A DNA stretch of 64,000 nucleotides from Cordia subcordata (Eukaryota; Streptophyta; Magnoliopsida; Boraginales; Cordiaceae): contig JAPTOF010000003.1 in assembly GCA_028554755.1 (NCBI GenBank), positions 27,258,001 through 27,322,000 on the forward strand, given 5' to 3'. The notes under the pieces are model-generated. The model saw only the letters and a list, made by a program, of their open reading frames with translations. It was not told the DNA's origin and did not search any database. Positions 38,801-51,232 of this stretch are shown here, in pieces. The stretch's first letter is position 1. Every line of letters begins with the position of its first letter. The position numbers and the translations under genes are program-made.

Positions 38801-41800
38801 GCTTCAACTGCCTCCTTTGCCTAGGCTAGCCCATCCACAGCTCTTATGACTCATACTGTACCTGATCTTGGTCCTTGGATTCTTGATTCTGGTGCATCTG
38901 ATCATATCTGTGGTAATGTTCGTTTACTCTTTGATTTTAAACCTGGTATGTTTTCACATGTCACACTTGCAGATGGGTCATCTACCTCTACTCGTGGAAT
39001 TGGTATTGCCCATCCTACATCTAATCTTCCCCTCTCATCTGTTTTGTATATTCCGAAATTCCCTTTCAACCTTTTATCTATTAGTTAGCTTACCAAACCA
39101 CTCAACTGTTCTGTGACATTTACTGCTGACTCTGTGTCCATCCAGGATCTGAAGTCCAGCGCGAAGATTGATACCAGGCGTGAGGAGCGAGGACTCTACC
39201 ATCTTGATGTTCCTCAATCTACCACATGTGTTATTGCCCCCTCACCAGAACAAATCCACTCTCATCTTGGTCATCATTCCCTGCCTTATCTCAAGAAAAT
39301 GGTTCCTTGTTTAAGATCAGTCAAAGAATTGTCTTGTGAGTCCTATCAGTTAGGCAAGCATAGTCGTAGTTCTTTCATTAATCAAGTCAATAAACGGGCT
39401 ACTGCCTCCTTTGCTCTTGTTCATTCTGATATTTGGGGTTCATGTCGAACTACTTTCAAATCTGGATTTCATTATTTTGTTACATTTATTGATGATTATT
39501 CCCGTATAACATGGTTGTTTTTAATGAAAGAACATTTTGAGGTGTTTTCTATTTTTACCAAGTTTTATGCTGAAATTCACACGCAATTTGGGGTTTCTAT
39601 TCAGGTTCTTCGCAATGACAATGCGAAGGAATACTTTTCTTCTTCTTTTTCTTCATTTCTATCTTCTCATGGCATTCTTCATCAGTCATCTTGTTCGCAT
39701 ACTCCACAACAAAATGGGGTTGCTGAAAGGAAGAATTGTCATCTCATTGAGACTGCTCGTACTCTTCTTCTCCATAGACATGTACCTCTTCGTTTTTGGG
39801 ATGATGCGGTCCTAACATCGTGTTATCTTATCAACCGTATGCCATCCTCTGTGTTACATGATCAAATATCATTCTCTATTTTGTTCCCTCGAGATGTTAT
39901 TTACATGCTTCATTCTCGGGTTTTTGGATGTGTCTGCTTTGTCCACAATCTCTCCCCTGGGGTAGACAAGTTAGGCCCTCGATCTATCAAGTGTGTGTTT
40001 CTTGGGTACTCTCGGCATCAAAAAGGTTACCGTTGTTACTCTCCTGAGTTACAGCGATGGTTTGTATCAGCTGATGTTACCTTCTTTGAACACACTTCCT
40101 TTTTCCCTTCTACCACCACTTCTGATACCGTGGTTGAGTCTTTACCATTTCCAGTACCCACCTTCGATGCACCTTTGGCCCCTTCTCCTACTTCAGACCT
40201 CACATCCACTCCTGATGCTACTTCATCACTACCTCCCACTGTACGTCTAGATAGACCGGACCTCCAGGTTTATTCACGCCGATCACGTCCATTGGTACCT
40301 GCCCCGGTATCCTCCGATTCGCTACCTTCAAATCCAATTTCTGCTCAATCGTCTGATCTTGACATGCTCATTGTTCTTCGTAAAGGTACTCGTTCTTGCA
40401 TCACTAAGCACCCTATATCTAACTTTGTGTCTTACGATTCTTTGTCTCCTTCATATGCATCCTTTATCGCCTTTCTTTCTTCTGTTTCCATTCCTAAGTC
40501 TGTGGCAGAGGCTTGTGCTCATCTTGGTTGGCGGGCTGTTATGCTTGAAGAAATGTCTGCGTTACATCATAATGGAACTTGGGAGTTAGTTGATTTGCCA
40601 CCCGGCAAGTTCTCTATTGGTTGTCGATAGGTTTATACAATGAAGGTCTCACCAGATGGTCAGGTGGATCGTTTGAAGGCTCGATTTGTGGCCATGGGAT
40701 ACAAACAGGTTTATGGTCTTGATTATAGTGACACATTTTCTCCCGTTGCTAAGATGTCCTATGTTCGTATTTTCCTTTCCTTGACAGCTATTCACCATTG
40801 GTCACTTCATCAGTTGGATATCAAGAATACTTTCCTGAATGGTGATATTGATGAGGAAGTGTATATGGAGCAACCGCCAGGGTTTGTTGCTCAGAGGGAG
40901 TCTCAGAAAGTATGTCGTTTAAAGAAGGCCCTGTATGGTCTCAAGCAATCTCCGAGAGAGTGGTTTGGACGCTTTAATCTGCGATTCGGAACTTGGCATG
41001 ACTCGTTGTAACGTGGACCATTCGGTGTTCTATCGATGCTCATCCGGTAAACGGCTTCTTTTGATTGTGTATGTAGATGATATTGTCATAACAGGTGATG
41101 ATAGCAACGGGATTGATGAGTTGAAGGCTTTTCTTCATCAGCAATTCCAAACCAAAGAACTAGGGCCGTTTCACTATTTCTTGGGTATTGAGGTTGCACA
41201 GTTAAAGCAAGGAGTATTTATTACCCAACGTAAATATGCATTAGATACGTTGAGTGAGGCAGGGTTACTTAGTGTGCGACCTTGTGACTCATCTATGGAC
41301 CCAAATGTGAAGCTTTTTCCAGATGAAGGGGAGTTGATATCAGATCCGGGGAGATACAGAAGGTTAGTTGGAAAACTCAATTACCTTACAGTTACTCGAC
41401 CGGAGATCTCTTTTACAGTAAGTGTTGTCAGTCAGTTTCTGAACTCTCCACGAGAAAGACATTGGGAAGCAGTTATTCGAATCTTACGATATATTAAAGG
41501 CTCACTTGGGAAAGGCTTGCTGTATAGTGACCATGGGCACATGGAGGTTGTTGGGTACTCAAACGCTGATTGGGCAGGTAGTCCGACTAATAGAAGATCC
41601 ACCTCTGGTTTCTGTGTGTTTGTCGGAGGAAATCTTGTTTCCGAGAAAAGTAAGAAACAAGATGTAGTGGCCCGTTCAAGTGCTGAATCAGAATATCGAG
41701 CTATGGCAGTAGCCACTTGTGAGTTGATATGGGTAAAAAATCTTCTGAAAGAGATTCAAGTCACCTGTTCAAGTCCTATGAAACTTGTTTGCGATAATCA

Positions 41801-44800
41801 GACTGCGATACATATTGCCACAAACCCAGTGTTTCATGAAAGGACTAAACACATTGAGAGAGATTGCCACTTTGTCAGGCAGAAGCTATTATCCAAGGAG
41901 ATTATTACTTCTTTCGTTAGCTCGAGTGATCAGTTAGCTGATTTATTTACAAAGTCTCTTGGTGGTTCTCAGGTTAAATATATTTGTAACAAGTTGGGCA
42001 CTTATGATATATATGCTCCAGCTTGAGGGAGAGTGTTAAGTATGAGTTAGGTAGTATATTATTACAATAAGTCTCTCTCCCACATCGGAAGAGATATCAT
42101 ATTTTTTAGTTCTCATAATAATATAAATAGAGTAGGCTAGTATTCTAAAAGGTACGAAGCCTTTAAACCATTCTCTTTATCTTTATGTCTCTTCCTTATT
42201 AACACCAACTAATTAACAACAGATTCGACCTAAAAATTAACTTTAGTCAATACAGGATGGGAAGAGAGGAAAATCTAACTGTCCTGTGCTTCAGCAGAAA
42301 GTACTTTTCTTCAAGTGACGATGTTGATTGTTTCATTTCGGTGCATTTTTAGATAAAAGTGGCCTAGTATCATAACAGGTATGGGAATTGTAGCATTTTT
42401 ATCCCAAAATTCGAATTCGTTCTAAAGTTATCTATTATGTCCTCTGAACTTTACATTCTTGGCATGATTTTGTAATGTAGCATGCTGAAGTTACTGGACA
42501 AACTAAGAAATACATACAACTTAATATACGATGTCCACCAACTCAACTAATTTGATGTAGTAAACATTTTTTTTTTTTTGCCAAGAACATTAACGATTAA
42601 TTCGTGATAAATATAGCACATCATCAGAGGAGAAATAAACCTGCCCATTCCTGAGCATCTGTAAGATGTGTGACGGCATCACGATTGGTGGCAATAAAAA
42701 GACATCCCGGATTTTCACGTATGCACAGGGTCCCATACCTTCACATTAGGAAAAGATTATATACTTATGATATTCAGGTTATGAGAAAAAATAGAAAGAG
42801 ATAAACATGTAATGCAAAAGCATCTCTGTCTGTGCAAATGCATATTTTATTCCATGCATGTGTAACCATGTGCCTATATGCTATCAGCAAGGTAGATAAG
42901 TGGCTGAGGCGTTGTACTAGTTCTCTGAAGTGTCTATTAGTAAAGAGAAAGTTAATCAGCGATCTGCTTTTTTATTTTTTTAACACCATTTTCTCAATGC
43001 AAAAAGAGTTAGTAAGCTAGACAGTGCATACAATAACACATATAGTCAGCAGTTCTGCTCCATCAATTGATATTTTATATCTGTATAACTAAAGCTCCTA
43101 TGGCTTGAATTTTGAAGTAATACTATCCACAACTAAGTACTGATAATACTACGGTAAGAATGGACCAATAGCTGGTCTAGTTGGCCCTTGAATCTTTTGC
43201 TAGAATATTGCTGATGAAGATCTCAAATTTGCAGTGGTTTACTGTCTTTTTATAGAACATTTCATGCAACTAATTGGGTTAAAATGATCTTAAAATTAAC
43301 AGAGCATTTTAGATGAGCAATATCAACAAACAAAATTTGTAATCCTTGGAATGCAAGCTCTCCCGCACAGAGAAGCATTTCTCTAATAATTAAAAATCAG
43401 CAGCATTCTCCCAAATGCAGGTTTCATGATGAAAATAACAAAAGATAGCAGGAGAAAGATTATACTATCAGGAGTTATTTGTAGTACAACAGAATCAAAG
43501 AAAAACCCACAAGAACTTACTGAACTTTGTAGTAATTGAAATAGCGATCAAATCCAACGACAACAGCCCCAACCTGAAGGGATGTTTGAGCAATTTTGTT
43601 AATGTCCAGAAAGTGCACCCATGATATTAGCTGAATGAGAAGCAAAAGCCTAAGAAACCATACATTCTCATCATGCTCCATATAAAATCCTGGTTTCAGC
43701 TCTATCTTCTTCCCACCATCTGCCTGGAAAAAGTGAGGAGGTAATTAGGTTGATGGCAGAGCTAATGTCACTCTGGAGAGTATCTTGCTGTTTAATCAGA
43801 AGATTTTACAAAAGAGTAACAGAGAAATAAGTCCAAAGAAAGTAATAGTTTATAAAAAATCGTTGCTCGCCAGCCTGGCAAACTCTTAAGCAGATTTTTA
43901 TACAGTGACATGAGAGCAAGAGAGGGAGGAAGTGCACAGGCGGAGCACAGACAGTCATGGAGAGGTGGTTTAACACATGGAGGGAGATAGAGGTGGTATT
44001 GAAGAAGAACAAAATTACAAGATGTTATCAACTTTAGACTGAGCAGAAACCAACTCAAGTATTAGAACTTCTGAAATGTAACCAAGCTTTGTCAATATAC
44101 TCATTTCAAAAAATGTAATTGATTTGGCTAGTGAAGGATCCATTGCCTCTATCTCCTACTAGATAGATGACCTCAAAATTTGACATTCCAAACAACTTCC
44201 ATGCTCACCAAACTCAACCCTCATTAAACTAACTGAAGCTTCTGTTGATTGCATTGTAAACAGTAAAGGAAACTCATCATTTTGTGCCATGCCAACACGA
44301 CAAGAATAAATCTCCTTGCTCATACTCCGAAGGGCATATAAATTTCTAAAGTATAGATTACTAGCTCTAGTAGGTTGTACATGAGAGGGATAAAGATATT
44401 CAAGCAGTTTGACCGAGCATTATGTCTGTTTTATAAAGAATAGTGCAAATGGATGAGGGCAGATCCTCAATGAGGAAAGTAAAGAATGAATTTGTTCCAA
44501 AAGAGCGGTCTTTCAGTTTCTCTGCATACCAATTGAAAATGTGTTTAGAAAATTTCCCAGCTGGTCTTAACCAAGAATAGAAACTTGCGCTTTCTTTATA
44601 TCTGACAATTACTTTTCATTAAACCTATGAACTTAATGTGCAGAAGCACTTCTGGTTGGAATCATTGAATACGTTCTTGTAAAGCTTCCTCTCACAATTA
44701 TAAAATAGTTCATATATGTACTTTCTCTATCAGCATATAATGTATGAGAGCTAGTCCTTGATTATGTATATCTTCCAAGGTTAATTTCTCTCTTAGTCAA

Positions 44801-47178
44801 AAGAAGTTAAATTACTTATCTGAAGATTCAAATTTGGTTCAAATTCATTAGAAAAATTGAACCTGAAAATTTTGAAAATTTTCAGAAAACCGTAACCCAT
44901 TAGAGTTCTTTCTCCTCCTGCCCAGAAGTTATTACAGTTTCACATCAAGACTAGGAGCGGACTGAAAGTGTTATTGATTACATATAGCTTCATGGAATTA
45001 ACTGTATCTGCCAGGATCAGTGCATACCGGTCCACCAAGGTACTGAAAACCAGCTAATTCAAGCTCCTTCAAAATACCATCCTCACCAATCACATAGACC
45101 TAGAAAATTTGCAATTAGACACAGCAGTTAGTTATCTGAAAACCATTAAAAACTTTGAAGAGAAATTCTGGAAAGTATGGAGGGGTGCAATAAAAGAGTA
45201 GTAATTAGCAATCATATATTCCCAGACAATATAATGAATCCAAAAGCATTTAGGGCGATTGTTTTTATTTAACTACTTCGATATTATTTAGTGGGAATTT
45301 GCATCAAAATCAACCAGACTAAAACAAAAAGAAAAGCAGTTGCAGGGAAACGTCAAATGTCAGAGATGTTCACATTTATAACAAAACAAATCTTATGCAC
45401 TACTCTGAAAAAGCATAGTTAAAGGAATGCTTAGAGCAGACTGGACCTCATCTTCCAAGCTAAATAAATATAGGCAGCTTGCAGGGAACGTAAAATCCAA
45501 AACTTGGTATCCAAGTGAAAATTTCCCAATGGCTAGCAGTAAAAGTAATAGTGATCAGCTGTTATTACTAGCTTATAAGGTAGCCACCAGCTGTTAGTAC
45601 TAGCTTACATTTCCGCTTTATCCTTCAAGTGACTTTAATAGACACTAACCTTATGCCTCAACAAGCAAAGTGATTCTTAGACTCAATTGTCATGACAGTC
45701 TTTAGAAGTGAAAATGCAACAAAAAGGGGTCACAGCTAATAACCTATGGCGGACCACACAATGTGTTTGAATTAAAGAGTGCCAAAAGTATCATAATGAT
45801 TTCCTATTTTTATTGGTTAATTTGAGGAGCCAGGGATGAGGTATTAGGCTATTATTGCATAAACCTGTTGATAACACTGCTTCAACTCTATTCTTGTATC
45901 AGTTATTGAAAAAGAGTTAGCAAGTACAGCTAATTCGGTGCTAAACCAAGGTTCCTTTGGTTACAGATTTTACAGTCCAAATAACTTTCTTTATTGTAGC
46001 TAATCCGCAGAGGGATTCACTCAGAGTTTCACTAGTGCTTGTTTCAACTGAGAATGTCATAATTAAGATATACTCTATATAAGCTGATCTTGTACACATT
46101 TTAAGGGAGAGATTTCATAATGGATTAGTCTTAGTTTTGCTCACCAAGTCAGGCCAAACATTGCTGGAATAAACTAAGAACGCACCCTTTTGTAAATTTG
46201 TTAGCCATTTACCAAAAGAATATTATGCCGCTTACGTTCTTATCTTTGGGAAAATCAATCGACTTCAAGTAAGCAGCAGCAGCAAAAGACGACGCAAAAA
46301 TTTCTTCCTGCAAAGCTAAAATTGCGGTCAATATTGACATCAACATCATCACCACACGAAAGTATATGAATAGACTGACCTCGCTAACATTAAGACCAAG
46401 AGTCTCGAACTTCTTCCCATACTGCTTCCTGGACTTTGTTGAATTGTTTGTTACAAAAACTAGTCTCTTCCCCTGAAAATTGAATAACATAAAGACACAT
46501 CACGATAAGAGAAAACGGATCTCTAAAATTATCTGATTAAGTACCATCTCTATTGTTAATAACTATCTGATAGCAATTTTGCCAAGATATAATTTAAAAT
46601 TTACTAAGATAATGCCAAGACCATAAATTCAAACCTTTTCCCTAAGCATGTCAAGAGTTTCTGGAACTCCATCTATCAATTTATCGCCCTTCCAGATAAC
46701 TCCTGCAAGAATTGAAGACCATATACATAACCCAAAATTCCAAATTTTGAAATAAAATAAAGTAAAATCCAAACTGTACTACAATTTTCAGTCTGAAAAT
46801 TAAGCAAACAACAAAAGCACATCCATCATATTCATAGAAACCCGGATTAAAAGGGGGTGATAATTGATTACCATCACAATCAAAGATGAAGGTTTCGACA
46901 GAATCGATGAGTTCGTCAGGATTCTTGAGGGGCTGCGCTGCTGTAGCAGAAGCGCGAGTGACGAACTTCGAAGAAGCAGAAGCAGAGTTGGCGGTGTTGT
47001 TCTCCATTCTTGATTTTCTAGAGTACCATTTAATGGGTCTGCAAAAATGGCTACGAAATGCTGACAATTGCTTTTGGCTGAAGAAAAGACAAGTAATATT
47101 TGATGATGATGATGATGAAGCTATTGCAGAAGCAGTTGGTGCAACAGAGACTAGTGCTGCCACTCTGCTGCTGAGCAT
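35840..47178 (-). CDS. PGLP1: Phosphoglycolate phosphatase, chloroplast (HAD family)
   Basis: First enzyme of photorespiration: hydrolyses the Rubisco by-product 2-phosphoglycolate to glycolate in the chloroplast stroma. Minus-strand exons: 47178-46872, 46702-46635, 46472-46380, 46307-46236, 45099-45028, 43723-43664, 43573-43521, 42738-42641, 36673-36574, 36136-36033 and 35946-35840 (1134 nt, 377 aa, frame intact). The first 70 or so residues are Ser/Ala-rich and basic, fitting a transit peptide. HAD motifs are FDCDGV with nucleophile D100 and acid/base D102, FVTNNST (131-137), GKPS with K296, and GDRLDTD with D321 and D326. The C-terminus SDFLSIKAATV matches plant PGLP1. Intron 8 (36674-42640) carries a 5.1-kb Copia element in antisense. 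A (CA)n run lies immediately before the start codon. Chloroplast location is inferred from the leader. Confidence 0.93.
37061..37231 (+). repeat. 5' LTR of the PGLP-intron Copia element
   Basis: 171 bp, from TGTTAAGTATGAG to CTTATTAACA; same length as the 3' copy. Confidence 0.93.
37794..38824 (+). pseudogene. gag region of the PGLP-intron Copia element (broken)
   Basis: It starts at ATG 37794 (MESVSTEK), with KLNGKNYSSW near the front as in Copia gag. A TAG at 38058-38060 and a TAA at 38100-38102 interrupt the frame, and a one-base shift occurs near 38295. After that, sense resumes through LHGLHPRYDAVRSQLL to a CCHC zinc knuckle (CSYCNKLGHVRENC, about 38603-38645). Another TAG at 38822-38824 follows. 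Capsid/RNA-binding role is inferred from the family. Confidence 0.85.
38825..42026 (+). pseudogene. pol region of the PGLP-intron Copia element (broken)
   Basis: In order: protease with the active-site motif LDSGASDH (about 38880), integrase with an HHCC-like zinc region and the HTPQQNGVAERKN block (about 39700), reverse transcriptase with YVDDIVITG (about 41070), and RNase H (ARSSAESEYRAMA, about 41670, then NPVFHERTKHIE). TAG stops stand at 39086-39088 and 40628-40630 in the otherwise continuous frame, and there is a one-base frameshift near 40975. The last zinc-binding cysteine of the integrase appears as tyrosine (CESY). Translation ends at TGA 42024-42026, just before the purine tract. 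Confidence 0.88.
42034..42204 (+). repeat. 3' LTR of the PGLP-intron Copia element
   Basis: 171 bp, collinear with the 5' copy at 37061-37231, with about nine substitutions and no length difference. Confidence 0.93.
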
Positions 47179-47530
47179 TGTGTGTGTGTGTGTGTGTTTT
47201 CTATTTCTTTTTCCCTTTTCCCCCCTTGGCTTTCGGGTTGCTTGGTTGGTTAATGTTGTTTTTATTTTATTTTATTTTATTCTTCTTCATGTTGTTTGGA
47301 TGTGAGGTCGTTAAGTTTTAAAAGGTGGTTGGTTTGTTGCTGGCGTGGCAATATGAGTGGATGCACCTTGTTTTGTTATCCTAATGTGTTGGAAATCCCT
47401 CGAATGGAATGTGTCAATTGTTTATTTTATTTAGGTTTTGTGACGCATATATATTCATTTTATAATAATTTATATTATTGTTAATTTTAATTTGCATCTA
47501 AATTTTTTCTGTTAGTGCAAGATTTATCAA
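47179..47530. other. PGLP 5'UTR and promoter side
   Basis: On the minus strand the start codon is preceded by a (CA)n run (about 47180-47199). About 80-100 bp further up is an A-rich TATA-like stretch of ATAAAATAAAATAAAA (about 47263-47280). No other feature is seen. Confidence 0.45.
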
Positions 47531-49620
47531 TTGGCCCTAAAACTAAGTTTACGGGGGGTTCGGGCCGAAGTAAGGCATGGCCGGTTGAAGCAAGGAAGTA
47601 AGTGGCACCTAATTCGATGCAAAATCAGTGTAGAGAATTGTTGCCCAAATAACGAATCTAAGAGTGGGATAAATTGGATTAATGGCACATTAAACAACTA
47701 AAACTCTTTTTTCAAATAATACAAGTAATCAATGGTAACAAAGCACAAATATATAAAATATTAGAAATAATGACACTTGAATGTAAAGAGTTTAGAATAA
47801 GAAGATCAAACACAGCGATATATAGTGGATCAAATCCCCGAAAGCCTAGTCCACTACTTAAGGTCTTCCCTTAGGATTTCGGAAGCTTCATTATGAACGG
47901 TTTGTCGCTTAGTACATTGTATAAGTGTAGAACAACGATCGCAACTCTTGCTTCACCATAAGGACCACAAGTGTTCTCCCAACGCTTGAGGATTTTAAAC
48001 CCTTCATTTTTAATCTCACTATGATGATCACACACCTAGTCTACCTAAAGAGTGAATATACAATGTTAGCAAAGAAAATGTTGTGGTCTAGAACTTCTTA
48101 ACAGTAAGAATACAATAGGTATAAACACCTTCCTATATTGCTCAAAGTAGATAAACAATTTATGAGCTCAATTGAACTTGATCAGTGAATGCAAATGATG
48201 AACAATCAATGGATGAAAGCAATAAATGATAGAAACTTGTAATAAGGAGAGCTTTGAATGCTATTTGATTGCTAAGAAAGCTTGGATCAAATTGTATCTG
48301 TGTTGGGGAGCGAAAGAGCTATTTATAGAGCCAAAAGTAAAAACCCCAATGACTATATTTAAACTTTTTACAAAAAAACAACTACCAGTCGACTCATAGG
48401 GTACAAGTTGACCAATGCCTCAAACGGTAAGAGAAGAAAGCTTGCTGCACGAACTGACTGACCCTAGCAGTCAACCAGTAGGAACACATAAACCATACTT
48501 TCCAAGGTGGCTGAGACTACCGATTGAGCATCCTTGAGCTGCTATCTATTGGTCAACTGATTCGGTTAGCAAATGCCCAAAAATCTGCAAAAAAATTGGA
48601 AGAAAAGCTAACAAATTTTTGCAAAAGTTTTCCTTTTCAACTAAAAAGCAGATAAGCATGTTTTGGCAGGCTTTTTAAAGGCTTAAGAAGCTAACTTGCT
48701 TAAAAACAATATCTTACATTAAATGCAAAGTATCACAAGCATGCAAAGCATTAAATGCAAGGCTAGACTCATAGTCAACTAAAGATTACTCTAGATTTTG
48801 TTCTTGAAAAAGTTGTATACAATCACACCTATGCATATACAATGACTCCCAAGTCATGCAACTTGAAAATAATCTTAAGCGCCTATAATGCAAATCTTTA
48901 AGTAAGGTAGATCTATTTTTACTACAAAAAAAGTGCACAAACCTTACTCTATACACATATACAATGCTCTATATCAATTTCTGTTGCTCCAAGTAATAAC
49001 AAACATACCCAATACTCTATATGACATAAGCTATGCTCACTTTACTTTTACTGCAAAACTAGGATGTATGTACAAGTTACACTATCTTGTATGAAGTTCC
49101 AAGAAAATTTACAACAAAGGTAAGGAAATGTATAGCTAGGTTAAGTCAAAAACTTATGATTAAATGAAAAAAATCTATAAAGAGCAAAGAACATGTCAAT
49201 TATGAAGATGTTTTAATGAATCTAAGAGACACGTATGCACGCACCCGCGCAAAATATATATATACCATAGTAATCATGATAAAGGATTTCATTGCCAAAA
49301 ATCATTGCAAAAAGTTTCGCCAAACTCCTAAGGGGGGACATCTTTGCAAAGCAAATGTTTGAACCTATTAGGAATATTGCTCGTTCAGTCTCAATATAGG
49401 TTGTTAGTTACCGCTTCTTTAGTAATCCAATCCATAGGTCGATTGCTATTTGATAATAAATGGCACCCTAGACCATTTTAAGGACAGGACTTTGAAACGT
49501 TGAAGTTTCACATTTTTTTCTTGGCATACATTATTTTCATTTTATTCGCTCTCATTTCATCTTAATTTATACTTCTTTTTCTCTCACTTCATCTTGTCTC
49601 ACTTTGATGTTTATTTGAGA
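47531..49620 (-). repeat. Degenerate retrotransposon sequence, probably an antisense LTR remnant
   Basis: No coding sequence is recognisable. On the minus strand there is a clean TATA box (CTATAAATAG, 48328-48319). Upstream of it (48380-48560) is a region dotted with GTCGAC/GGTCAACTG-like words, an arrangement resembling the LTR of the intact Sirevirus at 51233. I could not find its ends or a primer site, so type and limits are uncertain. Confidence 0.35.
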
Positions 49621-49694
49621 ACAACAAAACCTTTCACCATGTGTTTTCACCTACATGCACGCTCAGTCCTTCAAACTGAGCTTTGATACCAGTT

Positions 49695-50132
49695 TGTTGG
49701 AAATTATGGGTGTTCAGAACAAAGATAAACAAAATAAAGAAAGATATAAACACGATAGACATAATATCTTTAATGTGGTTCAGCCTTCCGCCTAAGTCTA
49801 TAGATAGCAAGAGAATTTCACTATAATATGAATGAATGCAACACACGGGAAGAGGGCTTGGGCCTGGGAGCCCTCGCCCCTCATGCTCTCTTCACCCTCA
49901 AAATCATTTGCTCTCTATTTCATCTCTTTGTTTTTTTCGTCTCACTCTAATACAATAAGCAAAGTCAATTTTTATAGAATACAATAAACAACAAATATAG
50001 CAGTACTACGAATATAGTAGTACTTCAAAATTTTGTGACACTAGAGAAAAGGTAGGATAACAAATAAGGCAAGTCTCAAACCCTAAGGCCCCTATTCTTG
50101 ATGCGCGCTCAGAATACGGGCCACACCATACA
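49695..50132 (-). repeat. LTR of a minus-strand non-autonomous element (left copy)
   Basis: About 438 bp. On the minus strand it starts TGTATGGTGTGGCCCG and ends TTTCCAACA. It is clearly related to 62583-62981. It is followed in minus orientation by a methionine-tRNA-like primer site (CTGGTATCAAAGC, around 49691) and preceded by a purine-rich GTGGAGA. It therefore has both 5'-LTR and 3'-LTR neighbours. Confidence 0.65.
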
Positions 50133-51232
50133 AATCTCCACGTTGGACTATATTCCCGCCTCATTTGCAACCTAGAACACCTCTTGCTCTAACTTTCATC
50201 TGCCCCACGATAGGCCAGCTATCATGCATTGCTTATGTCTCCAAAGTCCTTAGCCATCTACTAGAACTTATCTCGACGGTATCTCATTGGTCTCTCACGA
50301 TTAACTCAAGATCGAACCAACATCTGCAATGCTTTGCAGCGATATAAGAAACTTCTCTGAGTACCTACAGCATCCTTAACAGTTAATGCTTCAATTGTTT
50401 CACCTCTTCCACAGATCCATGTATATGAAGAATATTATCTTCACCTACAGTACCAACTCACTAAATCTCATTAGGACAAAGACCTAAATCTCACCATGAG
50501 AGCCTTAGCTATACATGCACGTCCTTCCCAGACACCCATAAGCCTCCTACACAAATCCCAGGGATTCTTCAACTCGTCCTCTCATCATTCAGTGTATTGT
50601 CACATCCATGAGACACGCCCGTCTCAATCTATTAAGTCAACCTACTTTAATTAACTCTAGCCATCTCCTAAAGCACTTTTTAAGTTTCTACAGCAAGCTC
50701 TACCGACTTCATGGCACCGTAGTTCAAACCAGGTGTATCTTAGAATTGTTGAGTCACACAGATTGTTTCACTTGTTACTTTATGGAACTCTTAGGCCACC
50801 CCAGCTCCACTTGTTCCTCTATTCCACAATCCGCACTCAGCTACTACTTCTCAATCCCTCTTGTGGTCCTACGTCTCTACTGAAAACCCTCAGAGACTTG
50901 TTTTCTGAACACCACAACAGAAAACCTCGTTCTCGATGTACATTGTTCTCTATCTCCAGCTTGCCATCCTCCAAGCGAGCAAGGCAACACATCAACAAGA
51001 CAACCATTACTAAGAAGTACCTACAAAAGCTATGGATGGAGATCGAATCACCTAATAGTGCACCTTAGGCTTAACTCTTTAACTCATGGCAACACCAAGA
51101 AAGCCCCACCTTTCTCCAAAAAAGTTCACCTAACTCTTTGCATAAAGCTTCCATCTTATGTCTTCTTCGAGACGCACATCGCTCTCCACTCAACACTTTG
51201 TTAGAACGGTCACCATCTTCATGAGTACATAC
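50133..51232 (-). mobile_element. Internal part of the minus-strand non-autonomous LTR element, left fragment
   Basis: This is the 1.1 kb between the left LTR and the Sirevirus insertion. No gag or pol motif is readable in any frame. It was contiguous with 60889-62582 before that insertion, as the CATAC target duplication shows. Confidence 0.5.

Larger units (their letters stand above)
37061..42204 (+). mobile_element. Complete but inactive Ty1/Copia retrotransposon inside PGLP intron 8
   Basis: The 5144-bp element is bounded by 171-bp LTRs that begin TG and end CA. The flanking 5-bp words are CCAAT (37056-37060) and CCAAC (42205-42209), a target duplication with one later change. A degenerate methionine-tRNA primer site (TAGTATCTAGAGCC) directly follows the 5' LTR. 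A purine tract (GAGGGAGAG) directly precedes the 3' LTR. Domain order is gag, protease, integrase, reverse transcriptase, RNase H, as in Copia. Short LTRs and overall length suggest the Ale/Retrofit type. It is antisense to PGLP and broken by several stops and frameshifts. The LTRs differ at about 9 of 171 positions, so the insertion is not very recent. Confidence 0.93.

Noticed and set aside
40036..40239. Minus-strand open frames within the Copia pol regions
   Set aside because: Shadows of the sense-strand gag-pol sequence with no motifs of their own.
3721..47178. A functional gene cluster linking the host genes
   Set aside because: The products belong to unrelated processes, and each gene has its own upstream region. 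Shared orientation of four genes is not evidence of co-regulation in a plant genome.
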